A stretch of 64,000 nt of DNA from an uncultured Pelagibacteraceae bacterium (GTDB lineage Bacteria; Pseudomonadota; Alphaproteobacteria; Pelagibacterales; Pelagibacteraceae). The position numbers and the translations under genes were made by a program. Below, piece by piece: positions 17,759 through 28,976 of this stretch (position 1 is the first letter of the stretch; every line of letters starts with the position of its first letter). The stretch is taken from assembly GCA_902579985.1 (NCBI GenBank), contig CACHIV010000001.1:186001-250000 (forward strand). Direction: 5' to 3'. Under the pieces are notes generated by a model that had not been told where the DNA came from, did not search any database, and saw only the letters and a program-made list of their open reading frames with translations.

Positions 17759-19585
17759 TTAACTTTCTAGAAAACTTTTTAGCTGTTTAGATCTGCTTGG
17801 ATGTTTTAACTTCCTCAAAGCCTTAGCTTCTATTTGCCTAATACGTTCTCTTGTAACAGAAAATTGTAAACCTACTTCTTCAAGAGTATGATCTGTATTC
17901 ATTCCAACTCCAAACCTCATTCTCAAAACTCTTTCTTCTCTTGGCGTTAAAGTAGATAAAATTTTTGTAGTTGCTTCACTTAAATTAGATTTAATTGCTT
18001 GTTCTAAAGGTGCTAAAGCTTTTGTATCCTCAATAAAATCTCCTAAGCTACTGTCTTCTTCGTCTCCAACCGGTTTTTCTAATGAAACAGGTTCTTTCGA
18101 AATTTTTAAAACTTTTCTAACTTTATCTAAAGGCATTCTTAATTTTTTTGCTAATTCTTCTGGAGTAGCCTCTCTACCAAATTCACTTAAAATTAATCTT
18201 TGAGTTCTTACAATTTTATTAATTGTTTCAATCATGTGTACTGGGATCCTTATAGTTCGTGCCTGATCTGCAATAGATCTTGTAATAGCCTGTCTTATCC
18301 ACCATGTAGCATATGTTGAAAATTTATAACCTCTTCTATATTCGAATTTATCTACGGCTTTCATTAAACCAATATTTCCTTCTTGAATAAGATCTAAAAA
18401 TTGAAGACCTCTATTCGTATATTTTTTAGCAATGGAAATAACTAATCTTAAGTTAGCTTCAACCATTTCTTTTTTTGCAATTCTAGACTCTTTTTCCCCT
18501 TTTTGGACTCTACTAACTAGTTTCTTATAGTCCGTTACAGAAATTCCTAATTTATGACTTATTTCAATTAGTCTTTCTCTTATGTTTTTAAATTCATCTT
18601 TATTTTTTGAAAAAAATTTTTTCCATGTAGCATTAGTATCTAAAAATTTTTTAAGATTTGGATTAATTTCATTACCAATATAGAATTTAATAAATTCGCT
18701 TCTTGGTATTTTTTGGTCCATTGCTAATCTTAAAAGTTTTCCTTCTAAAGAAATAATCTTTTTGTTTTCAATGTAATGTTTTTGAACTAATTCTTCTAAC
18801 ACAGATGGAGATAATTGAAGCGATTTAATATTCTCTAAAATATCACCTACTATTTTTTCATATCCTTTTTCTTTTGCTGCTGTAAAAGTTGATGAGTTAA
18901 GAATAGAATCTAATTTTTCTTTTTGATATTTAATTAATTTTAAATAATCTTTCGTTAAAGTATGAATTGTTTTTAAAACTTTTGGTTTAATCTCGCTTTC
19001 CATCGCAGCAAGTGTGGGATTAAATTCATCATCTTCATCATTGCTTTCCTCATTATTTTTATCTATCTCACCAGAATTTCTTTGTTTAGCACTTGGGCCT
19101 GTATTTTCATCCTCCATATAATTAGTGTCTATATCTATTATTTCTCTAACTAAAATTTCATCTTTTTGAAATTTTTCATGCCATTCTGAAAATTGTTGTG
19201 CTGTAATAGGACTTTGAGCTAAAGCAATAAGCATCACGTCTTTTCCAGCCTCTATCCTCTTTGCAATTGCGATTTCACCTTCACGAGATAAAAGCTCTAC
19301 TCCTCCCATTTCTCTTAAATACATTCTTATTGGGTCGTCACTCTTTTCTATAGTTTTACTATCTTCTTTTTGTGAGTTTTCTTTTTTTCTTAAAACTTTA
19401 AAATCAGCTTTTTTTTCCACTAAAACTACACTTGCATCGAGCATGTGTATGAAGGCTTGTTCTAAATTTATATTTGAGAGATTTCTCTTACCTAAAGATT
19501 TATTTAATTCTTCATAAGTTATAAATCCTCTATGGATTCCTCTTCCCATGAGTCTGGCAAATGATTTAGTAATTATTCTTTCCAC
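17759..19585 (-). CDS. rpoD: RNA polymerase primary sigma factor RpoD (sigma70)
   Basis: The housekeeping sigma factor. The 608-residue protein has region 1.1 at the N-terminus, region 1.2 ([20 protein letters not shown]), an acidic non-conserved region, region 2 with [31 protein letters not shown] and [15 protein letters not shown], region 3, and region 4 with [13 protein letters not shown] and [17 protein letters not shown]. It follows dnaG by 66 bp in the yqeY-dnaG-rpoD arrangement. Length and all regions are normal. Confidence 0.98.
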   Translation of the reverse strand: MERIITKSFARLMGRGIHRGFITYEELNKSLGKRNLSNINLEQAFIHMLDASVVLVEKKADFKVLRKKENSQKEDSKTIEKSDDPIRMYLREMGGVELLSREGEIAIAKRIEAGKDVMLIALAQSPITAQQFSEWHEKFQKDEILVREIIDIDTNYMEDENTGPSAKQRNSGEIDKNNEESNDEDDEFNPTLAAMESEIKPKVLKTIHTLTKDYLKLIKYQKEKLDSILNSSTFTAAKEKGYEKIVGDILENIKSLQLSPSVLEELVQKHYIENKKIISLEGKLLRLAMDQKIPRSEFIKFYIGNEINPNLKKFLDTNATWKKFFSKNKDEFKNIRERLIEISHKLGISVTDYKKLVSRVQKGEKESRIAKKEMVEANLRLVISIAKKYTNRGLQFLDLIQEGNIGLMKAVDKFEYRRGYKFSTYATWWIRQAITRSIADQARTIRIPVHMIETINKIVRTQRLILSEFGREATPEELAKKLRMPLDKVRKVLKISKEPVSLEKPVGDEEDSSLGDFIEDTKALAPLEQAIKSNLSEATTKILSTLTPREERVLRMRFGVGMNTDHTLEEVGLQFSVTRERIRQIEAKALRKLKHPSRSKQLKSFLES

Positions 19586-19651
19586 AATAATATATTTGAA
19601 AAGTCTTATATAAGCTCAATTTTGAAAAAATCTACGTATTTTTTTCCCAAT

Positions 19652-21427
19652 TTAATTGATATTTTTTTGTTTTTTTAGCTCTCTAATTTCATTAAAAGTA
19701 GTTTCGCTCAAATCCTTTGAAAATTTCGACTCTAATTGCTCGATTCTAAACTCTAAATCATAATTTTTAAGATCTTTACAAATTTCCTCTAATAATTCAA
19801 AAATTTTATTTTTATTATTTTGATTATTATTTAAGATATGCTTAATCGATGCAAATTTAAAAATTTTTTCTACTATCTGAGGATCCAGTGCAAGGTCATT
19901 GATAGTCAATTTTTCACTATTTTTTAATTTTTTTAAAATAGCTTCAAATATTAACTTATTTTCATTACTAAATAGTTTTATATTTTCAATTAAATGAATG
20001 TTTTCTTTGATTAAATCTAAATTTTTCATCATTAGATAAAGTAAAGAAAATTCTTTAATTTCTACTCCACTTATCGATTTACTTTCATTGAAATGTTTTT
20101 TTGTAGAGTCTAATGATTTAACTTTTTTGGAATAAAAATTTTTTTTGCCTATATTACTAAGGGGTGTTAATGATGAAATTTTTTCTAAAAAGTATTCTAA
20201 TACATATTTTTTTATATAATCATCTTTGATAGTTGCAGTAATAGATCTTAGTTTTTTTTCAAAAATTGCCATTGATGAAGGATCATTAGTAGTTTGATTT
20301 TTGTAATGATTAAATAAGAATTGATGTATTAAAATTTTATTTTGTTTTGTAAAATCTGAGAATTTTACTTTACCATTCTTATTTACAAAACTATCTGGAT
20401 CTTCTCCGTCAGGTAAAAAAAGGAAAGAAATTTGTTTTTCAGGATGTAGTTCTTTAATTGAATTTTCTGCTGCTCTCAACGCAGCTTTATATCCACTTTC
20501 ATCTCCATCAAAACAAATAATTACATCATCAAAAAATTGATTCAAAATTAATATTTGTCTATCTGTTAAAGATGTCCCTAAGTTTGCTACAACATTTTCA
20601 ATTCCATTCTTATTTAATCCAATTACATCCATATATCCTTCAACAAGATATATATAATTAATTTTATTAGATAATTTTCTAGCTAAGTCTAAATTATATA
20701 AATTGGAACCTTTTTTAAAAAAAAGCGTCTCTGGAGAATTAATATATTTTGCTAAATAATTATTTTCTTGAATAGTTCGTCCTCCTAAAGCTATAGGTTG
20801 TCCGGAAATATTATTTATTGGAAATATAATTCTATTTCTAAATCTTTCTATATAAATATTTTTTTTTTCATCGAGATAAAAAAGGCCACTTTCAATTAAA
20901 ACTTTTTTACTAAATTCATTTTCTAATTTTTTAAAAAAATTTGAATTCTTTTCTACAAATCCAATTTTAAATTTTTTAACATCTTTTTTCGAAAGATTCC
21001 TTGTTTTTAAATAATCTCTTGGTAAAGTTAAATTTTCATTTTGTAAAATCTCATTGTGATAGAAATCAACATATTTATTATAAATCAAACAATATTCTTG
21101 CCATTTATTTTCTCTTTCAACATCCTGTTTTGAAAAAGTATATGGTCTCATACCTGCTAAATTTGCAAGAGTTTTAACTGCTTCTCCAAATTTTAAGTTT
21201 TGAGTCTTCATAATAAAATCAAAAATATTTCCATGCTCAGAAGTTGCAAAACAATGATAAAATTCTTTATCATCATTAACTGTAAAGGATGGTGTTTTTT
21301 CAGTTTTAAAAGGAGATAATCCAATAAACTCTTTACCTCTTTTTTTTAAATTAACTGTCTTGGAAACTACCGTTGATACCTTTAAACGAGTTTTGATTTC
21401 ATCTAAATATTCTTTTGGATATTTCAT
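19652..21427 (-). CDS. dnaG: DNA primase DnaG
   Basis: DnaG makes RNA primers at the replication fork and docks on DnaB through its C-terminus. The 591-residue protein has an N-terminal CHC2-type region, the RNA-polymerase core FPINNISGQPIALGGR, and the TOPRIM segment LVEGYMDVIGLNKNG with ICFDGDESGYKAA. In the N-terminal region three of the four expected zinc ligands are replaced (S38, K41 and T62; only C59 remains), so this module may not bind zinc. The ATG at 21427 overlaps the yqeY stop by one base. Confidence 0.96.
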   Translation of the reverse strand: MKYPKEYLDEIKTRLKVSTVVSKTVNLKKRGKEFIGLSPFKTEKTPSFTVNDDKEFYHCFATSEHGNIFDFIMKTQNLKFGEAVKTLANLAGMRPYTFSKQDVERENKWQEYCLIYNKYVDFYHNEILQNENLTLPRDYLKTRNLSKKDVKKFKIGFVEKNSNFFKKLENEFSKKVLIESGLFYLDEKKNIYIERFRNRIIFPINNISGQPIALGGRTIQENNYLAKYINSPETLFFKKGSNLYNLDLARKLSNKINYIYLVEGYMDVIGLNKNGIENVVANLGTSLTDRQILILNQFFDDVIICFDGDESGYKAALRAAENSIKELHPEKQISFLFLPDGEDPDSFVNKNGKVKFSDFTKQNKILIHQFLFNHYKNQTTNDPSSMAIFEKKLRSITATIKDDYIKKYVLEYFLEKISSLTPLSNIGKKNFYSKKVKSLDSTKKHFNESKSISGVEIKEFSLLYLMMKNLDLIKENIHLIENIKLFSNENKLIFEAILKKLKNSEKLTINDLALDPQIVEKIFKFASIKHILNNNQNNKNKIFELLEEICKDLKNYDLEFRIEQLESKFSKDLSETTFNEIRELKKQKNIN

Positions 21428-21888
21428 TATTTATTTAATAATTCTTTTAACAAAGAGCCAGCTTTAGCAAAGTCTAAATTGTCAGAATATTGTTTTTTTA
21501 TCTCACCCATTACTTTTCCCATGTCTTTTATAGACTCAGCACCTAACTTACTTATTGTTTCAACACATATTTTTTTTGTTTCTTCTTCACTTAATTGTTT
21601 GGGTAAAAAACTAGAAATAATATTAAATTCATTTTGTTCAACCTCTAATAAATCTTGTCTATTATTTTTTTTATAAATATCAATTGATTCGGATCTTTGT
21701 TTAATCATTTTTTTTAATAGCTTTTTAATATCTTCATCATCTGTCTCTTTTTTATTTGGACCAGATCTATTTGCTATGTCTAAATCTTTAATTGAGGACA
21801 AAATTAACCTATAAGTTGATATTTCTACCTTGTTTTTTGATTTTAACGAACTTTTATAGTTAGATTCTATTTTTTCTTTCAATGTCAT
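21427..21888 (-). CDS. yqeY: GatB/YqeY domain-containing protein
   Basis: A 153-residue YqeY protein, related to the tail domain of the GatB amidotransferase subunit and possibly involved in tRNA interaction. Its exact function is not established. Visible features are STYRLILSSIKD, the KQRSESIDIYKKNNRQDLL helix, ISSFLPKQLSEEE and the C-terminal GKVMGEIKKQY. Its placement directly upstream of dnaG-rpoD is typical of alphaproteobacteria. It is divergent from carA across 126 bp. Confidence 0.92.
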   Translation of the reverse strand: MTLKEKIESNYKSSLKSKNKVEISTYRLILSSIKDLDIANRSGPNKKETDDEDIKKLLKKMIKQRSESIDIYKKNNRQDLLEVEQNEFNIISSFLPKQLSEEETKKICVETISKLGAESIKDMGKVMGEIKKQYSDNLDFAKAGSLLKELLNK

Positions 21889-21964
21889 AATAATTTTTAA
21901 TCTACTTTAAAGATAAAATTCTTCAAAAGAAAAAATTTTTTTTTTAGATTTTATAATAGATCTG

Positions 21965-21993
21965 TTGCTTAAGTTAAGCTTTTATTGTATTAA
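21965..21993 (+). promoter_or_regulatory. Candidate sigma70 promoter for carAB
   Basis: TTGCTT (21965-21970), 17-nt spacer, TATTAA (21988-21993), about 21 bp upstream of the carA start. The spacing is ideal and each hexamer fits four of six consensus bases. It lies in the only non-coding gap before carA. In this AT-rich DNA such matches occur by chance, so confidence is moderate. Confidence 0.4.
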
Positions 21994-22014
21994 CCTTTAA
22001 CTCATGAGTTGTAA

Positions 22015-23208
22015 TTGAACAAAAAACAAAAAGTAAACTCAACAAAAAATTTAAAATTTTCCCCAGGCGTTTTAGTTCTAGAAAATAAATCAATTTTTAA
22101 TGGAATCGGTATTGGATATGAAGGAACAGCTACTGGTGAGGTGTGCTTTAATACCTCTATAACTGGGTATCAAGAAATAATCTCTGACCCTTCTTATGCA
22201 GGTCAAATAATTAATTTTACTTTTCCTCATATTGGAAATGTTGGGACAAACAATCAAGATAATGAGTCAGATAAAGTTTGGACAAAAGGTGTTATTTTTA
22301 ATTCTGAAATAACTGATCCTTCCAATTATAGATCGTATATGGAATTGGATTTATGGCTTAAAAAAAACAAAATTGTTGGACTAACAGGCCTAGATACAAG
22401 GAGCTTAACTAATTTAATAAGAGATAACGGTGCTCCAAGAGGAACTATATCTCATTCTAAAATTGGAAAGCTTAATATTAAAAAACTAATAAATTTAACT
22501 CTTAAATGGCCAGGTCTTAACGGTTTAGATTTAGCAAAAACAGTTTCTACAAAAAAAAGATACAAATGGAAGGGGCTAAAAACTTGGAATAAGGAGCAAG
22601 GTTACAAAAAAATTAAAAAAAAAAAAATTAAAATTGTTGCGATAGATTATGGAATAAAAACAAATATTTTGAGATATTTTTCAAACTTTTTTTGTGATGT
22701 TACTATCGTTCCTTGTCAAACAACTGCTGAAGAAATTCTAAAAATAAAACCAAGTGGAGTTTTTTTATCAAATGGTCCGGGAGATCCTGCGGCAACAGGA
22801 AAATATGCTGTGAAAATTATAAAAGATCTTATTAATAAAGGTTTACCTGTATTTGGTATCTGTCTCGGTCATCAATTATTAGCTATTACTCTTAATGCTA
22901 AAACAAAAAAAATGAAATTAGGTCATAGAGGTGCCAATCATCCTGTAAAAAATCTTATTAATAATAAAGTTGAAATAACTAGTCAAAATCATGGATTTGA
23001 AGTAACTAAAAATAGTTTACCAAAAAATATTAAGATTACCCATAAATCTTTGTTTGATAATAGTATTGAAGGGATTAAATTAAAAGATAAACCTGTCTTT
23101 TCAGTCCAATATCATCCTGAATCAAATCCTGGACCTCAAGATAGTCACTACTTATTTAGCGACTTTATTAAAGAAGTAAAAAAATATGCCAAAAAGAAAA
23201 GATATTAA
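22015..23208 (+). CDS. carA: Carbamoyl-phosphate synthase small (glutaminase) subunit CarA
   Basis: CarA releases ammonia from glutamine and channels it to CarB for carbamoyl phosphate, feeding pyrimidine and arginine synthesis. The 397-residue protein has the CarA N-domain ([21 protein letters not shown]) and the class I amidotransferase domain with the nucleophile in [11 protein letters not shown] and the histidine/glutamate pair in [11 protein letters not shown]. The start appears to be TTG at 22015. An ATG at 22004 opens only a four-codon frame whose stop overlaps that TTG. It overlaps carB by 23 bp. Confidence 0.95.
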   Translation: MNKKQKVNSTKNLKFSPGVLVLENKSIFNGIGIGYEGTATGEVCFNTSITGYQEIISDPSYAGQIINFTFPHIGNVGTNNQDNESDKVWTKGVIFNSEITDPSNYRSYMELDLWLKKNKIVGLTGLDTRSLTNLIRDNGAPRGTISHSKIGKLNIKKLINLTLKWPGLNGLDLAKTVSTKKRYKWKGLKTWNKEQGYKKIKKKKIKIVAIDYGIKTNILRYFSNFFCDVTIVPCQTTAEEILKIKPSGVFLSNGPGDPAATGKYAVKIIKDLINKGLPVFGICLGHQLLAITLNAKTKKMKLGHRGANHPVKNLINNKVEITSQNHGFEVTKNSLPKNIKITHKSLFDNSIEGIKLKDKPVFSVQYHPESNPGPQDSHYLFSDFIKEVKKYAKKKRY

Positions 23209-26200
23209 AAAAATTTTAGTTATAGGGGCAGGACCAATAATTATTGGTCAAGCTTGTGAATTTGATTATTCAGGTACCCAAGCATGTAAAGCTTTGAAAG
23301 ATGAGGGATATAAAGTTATTTTGGTTAATTCTAATCCAGCAACAATAATGACTGATCCTGGTATCGCACATAAAACATATATTGAGCCTATATCCATTGA
23401 AGTGCTTGAAGAGATAATTAAAAAAGAAAAACCGAATGCTATATTACCTACTATGGGAGGACAAACAGCTTTAAATCTTTCTTTAAAAGCAGAAAAATTT
23501 GGTCTGCTAAAAAAATATAAAATTGAATTAATTGGTGCGAACTCCAAAGCTATAGCGAATGCTGAGGATAGAAAAAAATTTAGAAAGAACATGTCTGAAA
23601 TTGGTATTGATTTACCTAAGTCTGAAGTGATTAATAATTTTAAAGATGCCACTAAATGTTTAAAAAAAGTCGGGCTTCCAGCAATTATAAGGCCTTCTTT
23701 TACTTTAGGAGGACTTGGCGGAGGTATTGCAAGAACTAAAAAAGAATTTTTTAAAATTGTTAAAGGTGGATTGCATGAATCTCCACAAAACCAGGTCTTA
23801 ATTGAAGAGTGTTTAGATGGTTGGAAAGAATTTGAGATGGAAGTAGTCAGAGATAAAAATGATAACTGCATTATAGTTTGCTCTATAGAAAATATAGACC
23901 CAATGGGAACCCATACTGGAGATTCTATAACTATAGCACCTGCTTTAACATTAACCGATAAAGAATACCAAGTAATGAGAAACGCATCCATTGCATGTTT
24001 AAGAAAAATTGGAGTTGAAACTGGTGGATCTAATGTTCAGTTTGCAATTAACCCAAAAAATGGAAGAATGGTTATTATTGAGATGAACCCTCGAGTCTCT
24101 CGTTCATCAGCATTAGCTTCAAAGGCAACTGGTTTTCCAATAGCGAAAGTTGCAGCTAAATTAGCTGTTGGATATACTTTAGATGAACTACAAAATGAAA
24201 TCACAAAAGTAACTCCAGCATCTTTTGAGCCAACTATTGATTATGTCGTGACAAAAATTCCAAGATTTACTTTTGAAAAATTTCAAGATACTAAAGCAGT
24301 ATTAGGCACCTCAATGAGATCAGTTGGTGAAGCCATGGCTATAGGGAGAAACTTTAAGGAATCCTTTCAAAAAGCTTTGGTATCTTTAGAGACCGGGCTG
24401 TCAGGATTAGACAATATCTTTAATTATTCTAATAATGAAATTTTAAAACAACTTAAAATAAATATACCAAACAAATTACTGCTAGTAGCTGAAGCATTTA
24501 GAAAAAAAATTTCATTAAATAAAATATACAAATTATCAAAAATAGATCCATGGTTTTTAAAACAAATAAAAGAAATTGTTGTGGAAGAAAAAATGATAAT
24601 AAATAATGGTTTACCCAAAAAGTATTTAGAATTTAATAGGATAAAATCAATTGGATTTTCAGATAAAAAGTTATCAGAACTTACTGGAATTAAAGAAGAA
24701 ATTGTTAAAAGAAAAAGGGTAGCTCTTAAAGTTCTGCCAGTTTTTAAGAAGGTTGATACTTGTGCAGCTGAATTTAAATCGTTTACTCCTTATATGTATT
24801 CAACTTATCAACGTAATTTTTCATTAAATGTTGAATGTGAAGCAAATCCTAGCAAAAGAAGAAAGATAATAATACTTGGAGGTGGACCAAACAGAATTGG
24901 TCAAGGTATAGAATTTGATTATTGTTGCTGTCAAGCAAGCTTTTCTTTGAAAGAGGCAGGATTCGAAACAATCATGATAAATTGTAATCCCGAAACAGTC
25001 TCAACTGATTATGATACAAGTGATAGACTATATTTTGAACCTTTGATTGAGGAATATGTGCAAAATATAATTTTAAAAGAAAAAACTAAAGGTAATCTCT
25101 TAGGTGTAATAGCACAATTTGGTGGACAAACTCCAATTAAGCTTGCTAAATTTTTACATGAAAATAAATTACCAATTCTCGGTACACAATATTCTTCAAT
25201 AGATCTTGCCGAAGATAGAGATAGATTTAGAGATTTATTAATTAAACTTAATTTAAAACAAGCTGAAAGTGGAATTGCAGATAAATATAATAAAGCAATA
25301 GATATTTCTGATAAAATTGGTCTTCCAGTTATTGTTCGTCCTTCTTACGTATTGGGAGGAAGGGCTATGGAGATTGTATATGATAAAAGTCAGTTAAAAA
25401 AATTTATTAATCAAGCTTTTGAAGCATCTGATAAAAATCCAATTTTAATTGATAAATTTATAGATAACGCTATGGAAGTTGACGTTGATGCTATATCAGA
25501 TGGTAGGGACGTTTATGTTGCAGGTATAATGCAACATATTGAGGAAGCTGGAATTCACTCCGGAGATTCTGCTTGTTGTTTACCTCCAGTATCAATTAAA
25601 GATAACATACTTAGAGAGATTAAAATTCAAACTAGAAAACTAGCCTTAGCTTTAAAGGTTAAAGGTTTATTAAATATTCAATTTGCAATTAAAAAAGATG
25701 AAATTTACGTAATTGAAGTAAATCCTAGAGCAAGTAGAACTGTTCCTTTTGTTTCAAAAGCTAACGGAATTCCTCTTGCAAAAATTGCTTCAAGAATAAT
25801 GGCTGGAGAAATGCTTTCAAAATACCAACTAAGATATAAAAAAAATAAAAGATTTGCTGTTAAGGAAGCTGTATTTCCTTTTAATAAATTTCCAGATAGC
25901 GATCTTCTACTTGGGCCTGAAATGAAATCTACTGGAGAAGTTATGGGATATGATAAAGATTTTGGAATGGCAGTTGCAAAAAGTCAAATTGCAGCGTCTA
26001 ATTCGCTACCAACTAGCGGCATGGCATTCCTATCCGTAAAAGACTCGCATAAACAAGAAATTATTGGTGTAGCTCAAAGATTAAGAAAGCTTGGTTTTAC
26101 TATTTCAGGAACAAAAGGTACTGCTAAAATTTTAATTGAAAATGGAATTAAATGTAAAACAATAAATAAGGTAAGTAGTGGTCGGCCACATATAGTTGAT

Positions 26201-26410
26201 GTTTTAAATACAAAAAAAATATCGCTAGTTATTAATACTGGAGGAGGTAATAGTGAGCACAGAATTAATGACGCTAGAGCTTTAAGAAGAGGTACTTTAG
26301 CAAATAAAATTCCTTACTGTACTAATATGTCTACTGCTTATTCTTTTCTTGAAGCAATAAAATCTCTTAAAACAAAGAAATTAGAGGTAAAGTCTCTTCA
26401 GGATAGCTAG
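23186..26410 (+). CDS. carB: Carbamoyl-phosphate synthase large subunit CarB
   Basis: CarB uses two ATP-grasp halves to make carboxyphosphate and then carbamoyl phosphate. The 1074-residue protein shows the duplication clearly: [17 protein letters not shown] with GGQTALNLS, and [17 protein letters not shown] with [10 protein letters not shown]. The C-terminal MGS-like allosteric domain follows (about 935-1074). The start lies inside carA in another frame. The stop shares the tetramer CTAG with the stop of the opposing gene, leaving no room for a terminator. Confidence 0.98.
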   Translation: MPKRKDIKKILVIGAGPIIIGQACEFDYSGTQACKALKDEGYKVILVNSNPATIMTDPGIAHKTYIEPISIEVLEEIIKKEKPNAILPTMGGQTALNLSLKAEKFGLLKKYKIELIGANSKAIANAEDRKKFRKNMSEIGIDLPKSEVINNFKDATKCLKKVGLPAIIRPSFTLGGLGGGIARTKKEFFKIVKGGLHESPQNQVLIEECLDGWKEFEMEVVRDKNDNCIIVCSIENIDPMGTHTGDSITIAPALTLTDKEYQVMRNASIACLRKIGVETGGSNVQFAINPKNGRMVIIEMNPRVSRSSALASKATGFPIAKVAAKLAVGYTLDELQNEITKVTPASFEPTIDYVVTKIPRFTFEKFQDTKAVLGTSMRSVGEAMAIGRNFKESFQKALVSLETGLSGLDNIFNYSNNEILKQLKINIPNKLLLVAEAFRKKISLNKIYKLSKIDPWFLKQIKEIVVEEKMIINNGLPKKYLEFNRIKSIGFSDKKLSELTGIKEEIVKRKRVALKVLPVFKKVDTCAAEFKSFTPYMYSTYQRNFSLNVECEANPSKRRKIIILGGGPNRIGQGIEFDYCCCQASFSLKEAGFETIMINCNPETVSTDYDTSDRLYFEPLIEEYVQNIILKEKTKGNLLGVIAQFGGQTPIKLAKFLHENKLPILGTQYSSIDLAEDRDRFRDLLIKLNLKQAESGIADKYNKAIDISDKIGLPVIVRPSYVLGGRAMEIVYDKSQLKKFINQAFEASDKNPILIDKFIDNAMEVDVDAISDGRDVYVAGIMQHIEEAGIHSGDSACCLPPVSIKDNILREIKIQTRKLALALKVKGLLNIQFAIKKDEIYVIEVNPRASRTVPFVSKANGIPLAKIASRIMAGEMLSKYQLRYKKNKRFAVKEAVFPFNKFPDSDLLLGPEMKSTGEVMGYDKDFGMAVAKSQIAASNSLPTSGMAFLSVKDSHKQEIIGVAQRLRKLGFTISGTKGTAKILIENGIKCKTINKVSSGRPHIVDVLNTKKISLVINTGGGNSEHRINDARALRRGTLANKIPYCTNMSTAYSFLEAIKSLKTKKLEVKSLQDS

Positions 26411-27069
26411 TCAACTTTCCAATCAGTTTTAAAAGTTACATAATTTACTTGAAGGCATCTTCTTTCTTTAATAATTTCTTTTTTTTCCATTCCATGCCAA
26501 GTATTAGGTCCACTTGTAAAGAAATATCCATAATTATCTTTATAAGGCATAGTTTTGATTTTCTTTAAATCTTTATCATAAAAATCAGTTCCTAATTCTT
26601 CGCTTTCATTTGTTTTATTTATAAAAAGTAAGCATGACATTAATTTTTCTTTAATATCACAGTGTGGTTTTAGCCAGAATCCTTGTCTATCACAAATAAC
26701 CTCAACTCTTACATAAGAGTTAGATAAATCTTTACCTACAAGTAGTGAAATTTTTTTATAAGTTTCTTTATCCTGTAATTCTTTTATAAGTTTTATTAAT
26801 TGAGGAAATTCATTTGAATTTTCTCTAGTAATAAAACATCTAAATTTTAATGCTTTTCCTCCATGTGAAAAACCTTCTCTAAATTCAGGTGTCCCTCCAT
26901 CGATTGCTCTTGTTCCATCATAATTTAAACTATGTTCAACTGGGTTGGCTATATCAGCATTAATGATCTCACTTATTTGTTCTTCAGTTAAAGGTTGATT
27001 TAATTCCCAATGGGTAAAAGGATTTTCAAATTTTTTTGATTTTTTTTCTATGGAGTTTAAAAATGACAT
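26407..27069 (-). CDS. 2OG-Fe(II) oxygenase-like protein, substrate unknown
   Basis: A 220-residue protein with the signature of iron/2-oxoglutarate dioxygenases: an HxD pair in [12 protein letters not shown], a later histidine in [10 protein letters not shown], and a basic residue ten positions on ([10 protein letters not shown]) suited to bind 2-oxoglutarate. The spacing and the LLFIN strand between them fit the double-stranded beta-helix. Its start overlaps the stop of the ELM1-like gene by one base, so both are in one operon. The substrate (protein, lipid or small molecule) cannot be read from sequence. Confidence 0.7.
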   Translation of the reverse strand: MSFLNSIEKKSKKFENPFTHWELNQPLTEEQISEIINADIANPVEHSLNYDGTRAIDGGTPEFREGFSHGGKALKFRCFITRENSNEFPQLIKLIKELQDKETYKKISLLVGKDLSNSYVRVEVICDRQGFWLKPHCDIKEKLMSCLLFINKTNESEELGTDFYDKDLKKIKTMPYKDNYGYFFTSGPNTWHGMEKKEIIKERRCLQVNYVTFKTDWKVD

Positions 27070-28007
27070 TACAATATTTGTTTTTTGATTAATTCTGCTA
27101 TTCTACTTGTTTCATCCAAACTTTTATAGGTCCAAATTTCAAGTTTTTCATTCAAATTTTTCGTTATATTCAATTTATTAAATAATTCTCTAAATTTTTT
27201 AAACCTTAGATCTTGTCTTTTTGAAGGTAAGTCTGCTACATAGATGGGCTTCCCAGTCATAGCTGCCTCAGATATCATCGAAGTAGAGTCACAAGTTACA
27301 ACAATATACTTAGCTAAAGATAGTCCTGAAAGATAAGCTTTTTTATCTACACTTTTAATTACAAGATTATCTTTGCCAATTTTTTCAGTTGCTAAATCTA
27401 TTGTTCTTTTAGGTGTTCTTATTGAAGGAATTATAATCGCCTTCAAACCACTGGTTTTTAAAATTTTTTCTATTTTACTAAAAATATTTATCAAGTTTCG
27501 ATCATCATAAGTATAATACTTATTTGGACCCCCTAAAATTAACAATAGGTATTCCTTATCTTTATCTATTTTATCAAGGAGGTAATTGTGATTATTTTGA
27601 ATTTCTTTCAAAGTAAGATAATGTAATGCACCTTTTGAAGTAATAACATTTTTTCCATTAAGGCCATCATGTTCTGGGGCAATAACAAAATCAAAATTAT
27701 TTAATGAAACCTTAGGGTCTTGAATATGAATATTAAAAACTGTTTTTTTTGAATTTTTCTTCAAATATATAGAAGGAATTACACTCTTTCTTCCACAAGA
27801 AATTAAAATATCAAAATCTTGAATACCGATTTTTTTAAAAACAAAATTTGAAATAGGTGTTAAACTTGGAGGAATCAATTTCCAAAAATTATTTAGTTCA
27901 ACTCTATGGTGAGTAAACTCAATATTCAGAGCTTTGGCTAAACCTTCAACTTGGCTTATCATTCCGTGCATTCCCTCAGTCAATAATAACCCTTTTAATT
28001 TACTCAT
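27069..28007 (-). CDS. ELM1/DUF1022 family protein (predicted glycosyltransferase-like fold)
   Basis: A 312-residue protein resembling the mitochondrial fission ELM1-like family, found widely in alphaproteobacteria. Landmarks are TEGMHGMISQVEGLAKAL at the N-terminus, FDILISCGRKSVIPSIYLKK, ILGGPNKYYTY, and a C-terminal VTCDSTSMISEAAMTGKPIYV, which looks like the sugar-nucleotide-binding part of GT-B enzymes. The bacterial function is unknown. It is first in a two-gene operon with the 2OG-oxygenase-like gene and divergent from trxB by 21 bp. Confidence 0.75.
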   Translation of the reverse strand: MSKLKGLLLTEGMHGMISQVEGLAKALNIEFTHHRVELNNFWKLIPPSLTPISNFVFKKIGIQDFDILISCGRKSVIPSIYLKKNSKKTVFNIHIQDPKVSLNNFDFVIAPEHDGLNGKNVITSKGALHYLTLKEIQNNHNYLLDKIDKDKEYLLLILGGPNKYYTYDDRNLINIFSKIEKILKTSGLKAIIIPSIRTPKRTIDLATEKIGKDNLVIKSVDKKAYLSGLSLAKYIVVTCDSTSMISEAAMTGKPIYVADLPSKRQDLRFKKFRELFNKLNITKNLNEKLEIWTYKSLDETSRIAELIKKQIL

Positions 28008-28028
28008 TAATTACTATATAGCTCTGAT

Positions 28029-28973
28029 ATGAATCAAAATCCAACTAAACACACAAAAGTGTTAATAATTGGATCTGGCCCAGCCGGATACACAGCTGCT
28101 GTTTACGCAGCTAGAGCAATGCTAAATCCAATAATGGTATCAGGAATAGAGCCAGGTGGACAACTAACAACAACAACTGATGTAGAAAACTATCCTGGAT
28201 TTGCCAAAGTAATTCAAGGACCATGGTTGATGGAACAAATGCGAGAACAAGCAAAAGCTGTTGGCACAGAAATGATTGAAGATCATATTTCTTCAGTAAA
28301 TTTAAAATCTAAGCCATTTGTAGCTATGGGTGATGGTGGTCAAAAATACACAGCTGATTCAATTATTATTTCAACAGGAGCTCAAGCAAGATGGTTAAAT
28401 ATTAAGTCTGAACAAAAATTTAGAGGATTTGGTGTGTCAGCTTGTGCAACATGTGATGGATTTTTCTTTAAAGACAAAACTGTTGCAGTTATAGGTGGTG
28501 GAAACGCTGCTGTTGAAGAAGCAATGTTTCTAACAAAATTTGCTTCAAAAGTAAAATTAATACATAGAAGAGATGCCTTAAGAGCTGAAAAAATGCTTCA
28601 AAGTAAATTAATGGCAAATAAAAAAATTGAAATTATTTGGGATAGTGTTGTTGAGGAAGTGATTGGAGAAAATGATCCTAAAAATGTAAAAGGATTAAAA
28701 ATTAAAAATGTAAAAACGAATAAAATAGATGAATTAAAAATTGATGGATTATTTATTGCAATTGGGCATGATCCAGCAACTCAACTATTTAAAGATCAAT
28801 TAAATATGGATAAAGAGGGTTATTTAACAACTAAACCAGATTCAACAGAGACAAATGTGCCAGGTGTTTTTGCTGCAGGAGATGTTAAAGACAAAATATT
28901 TAGACAAGCTGTGACAGCTGCAGGAATGGGGTGTATGGCTGCTCTTGAAGCTGAAAAATTTTTATCTAATTAA
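28029..28973 (+). CDS. trxB: Thioredoxin reductase TrxB
   Basis: TrxB reduces thioredoxin with NADPH through FAD and a redox disulfide. The 314-residue protein has the FAD Rossmann motif IGSGPAGYTAAVYAARA, the redox pair in SACATCDGFFF, the NADPH motif VIGGGNAAVEEA with HRRD, and the C-terminal FAD segment GVFAAGDVKDKIFRQAV. A small CxxC membrane protein follows 3 bp later in the same transcript. Its coding bias seems slightly less AT-rich than its neighbours, as expected for a conserved enzyme. Confidence 0.97.
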   Translation: MNQNPTKHTKVLIIGSGPAGYTAAVYAARAMLNPIMVSGIEPGGQLTTTTDVENYPGFAKVIQGPWLMEQMREQAKAVGTEMIEDHISSVNLKSKPFVAMGDGGQKYTADSIIISTGAQARWLNIKSEQKFRGFGVSACATCDGFFFKDKTVAVIGGGNAAVEEAMFLTKFASKVKLIHRRDALRAEKMLQSKLMANKKIEIIWDSVVEEVIGENDPKNVKGLKIKNVKTNKIDELKIDGLFIAIGHDPATQLFKDQLNMDKEGYLTTKPDSTETNVPGVFAAGDVKDKIFRQAVTAAGMGCMAALEAEKFLSN

Positions 28974-28976
28974 AAT

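Noticed and set aside
23266..23991. A 241-codon open frame antisense to carB
   Set aside because: Long only because the codon pattern of carB avoids stops in the mirrored frame; it has no family motifs and carB is intact across it.
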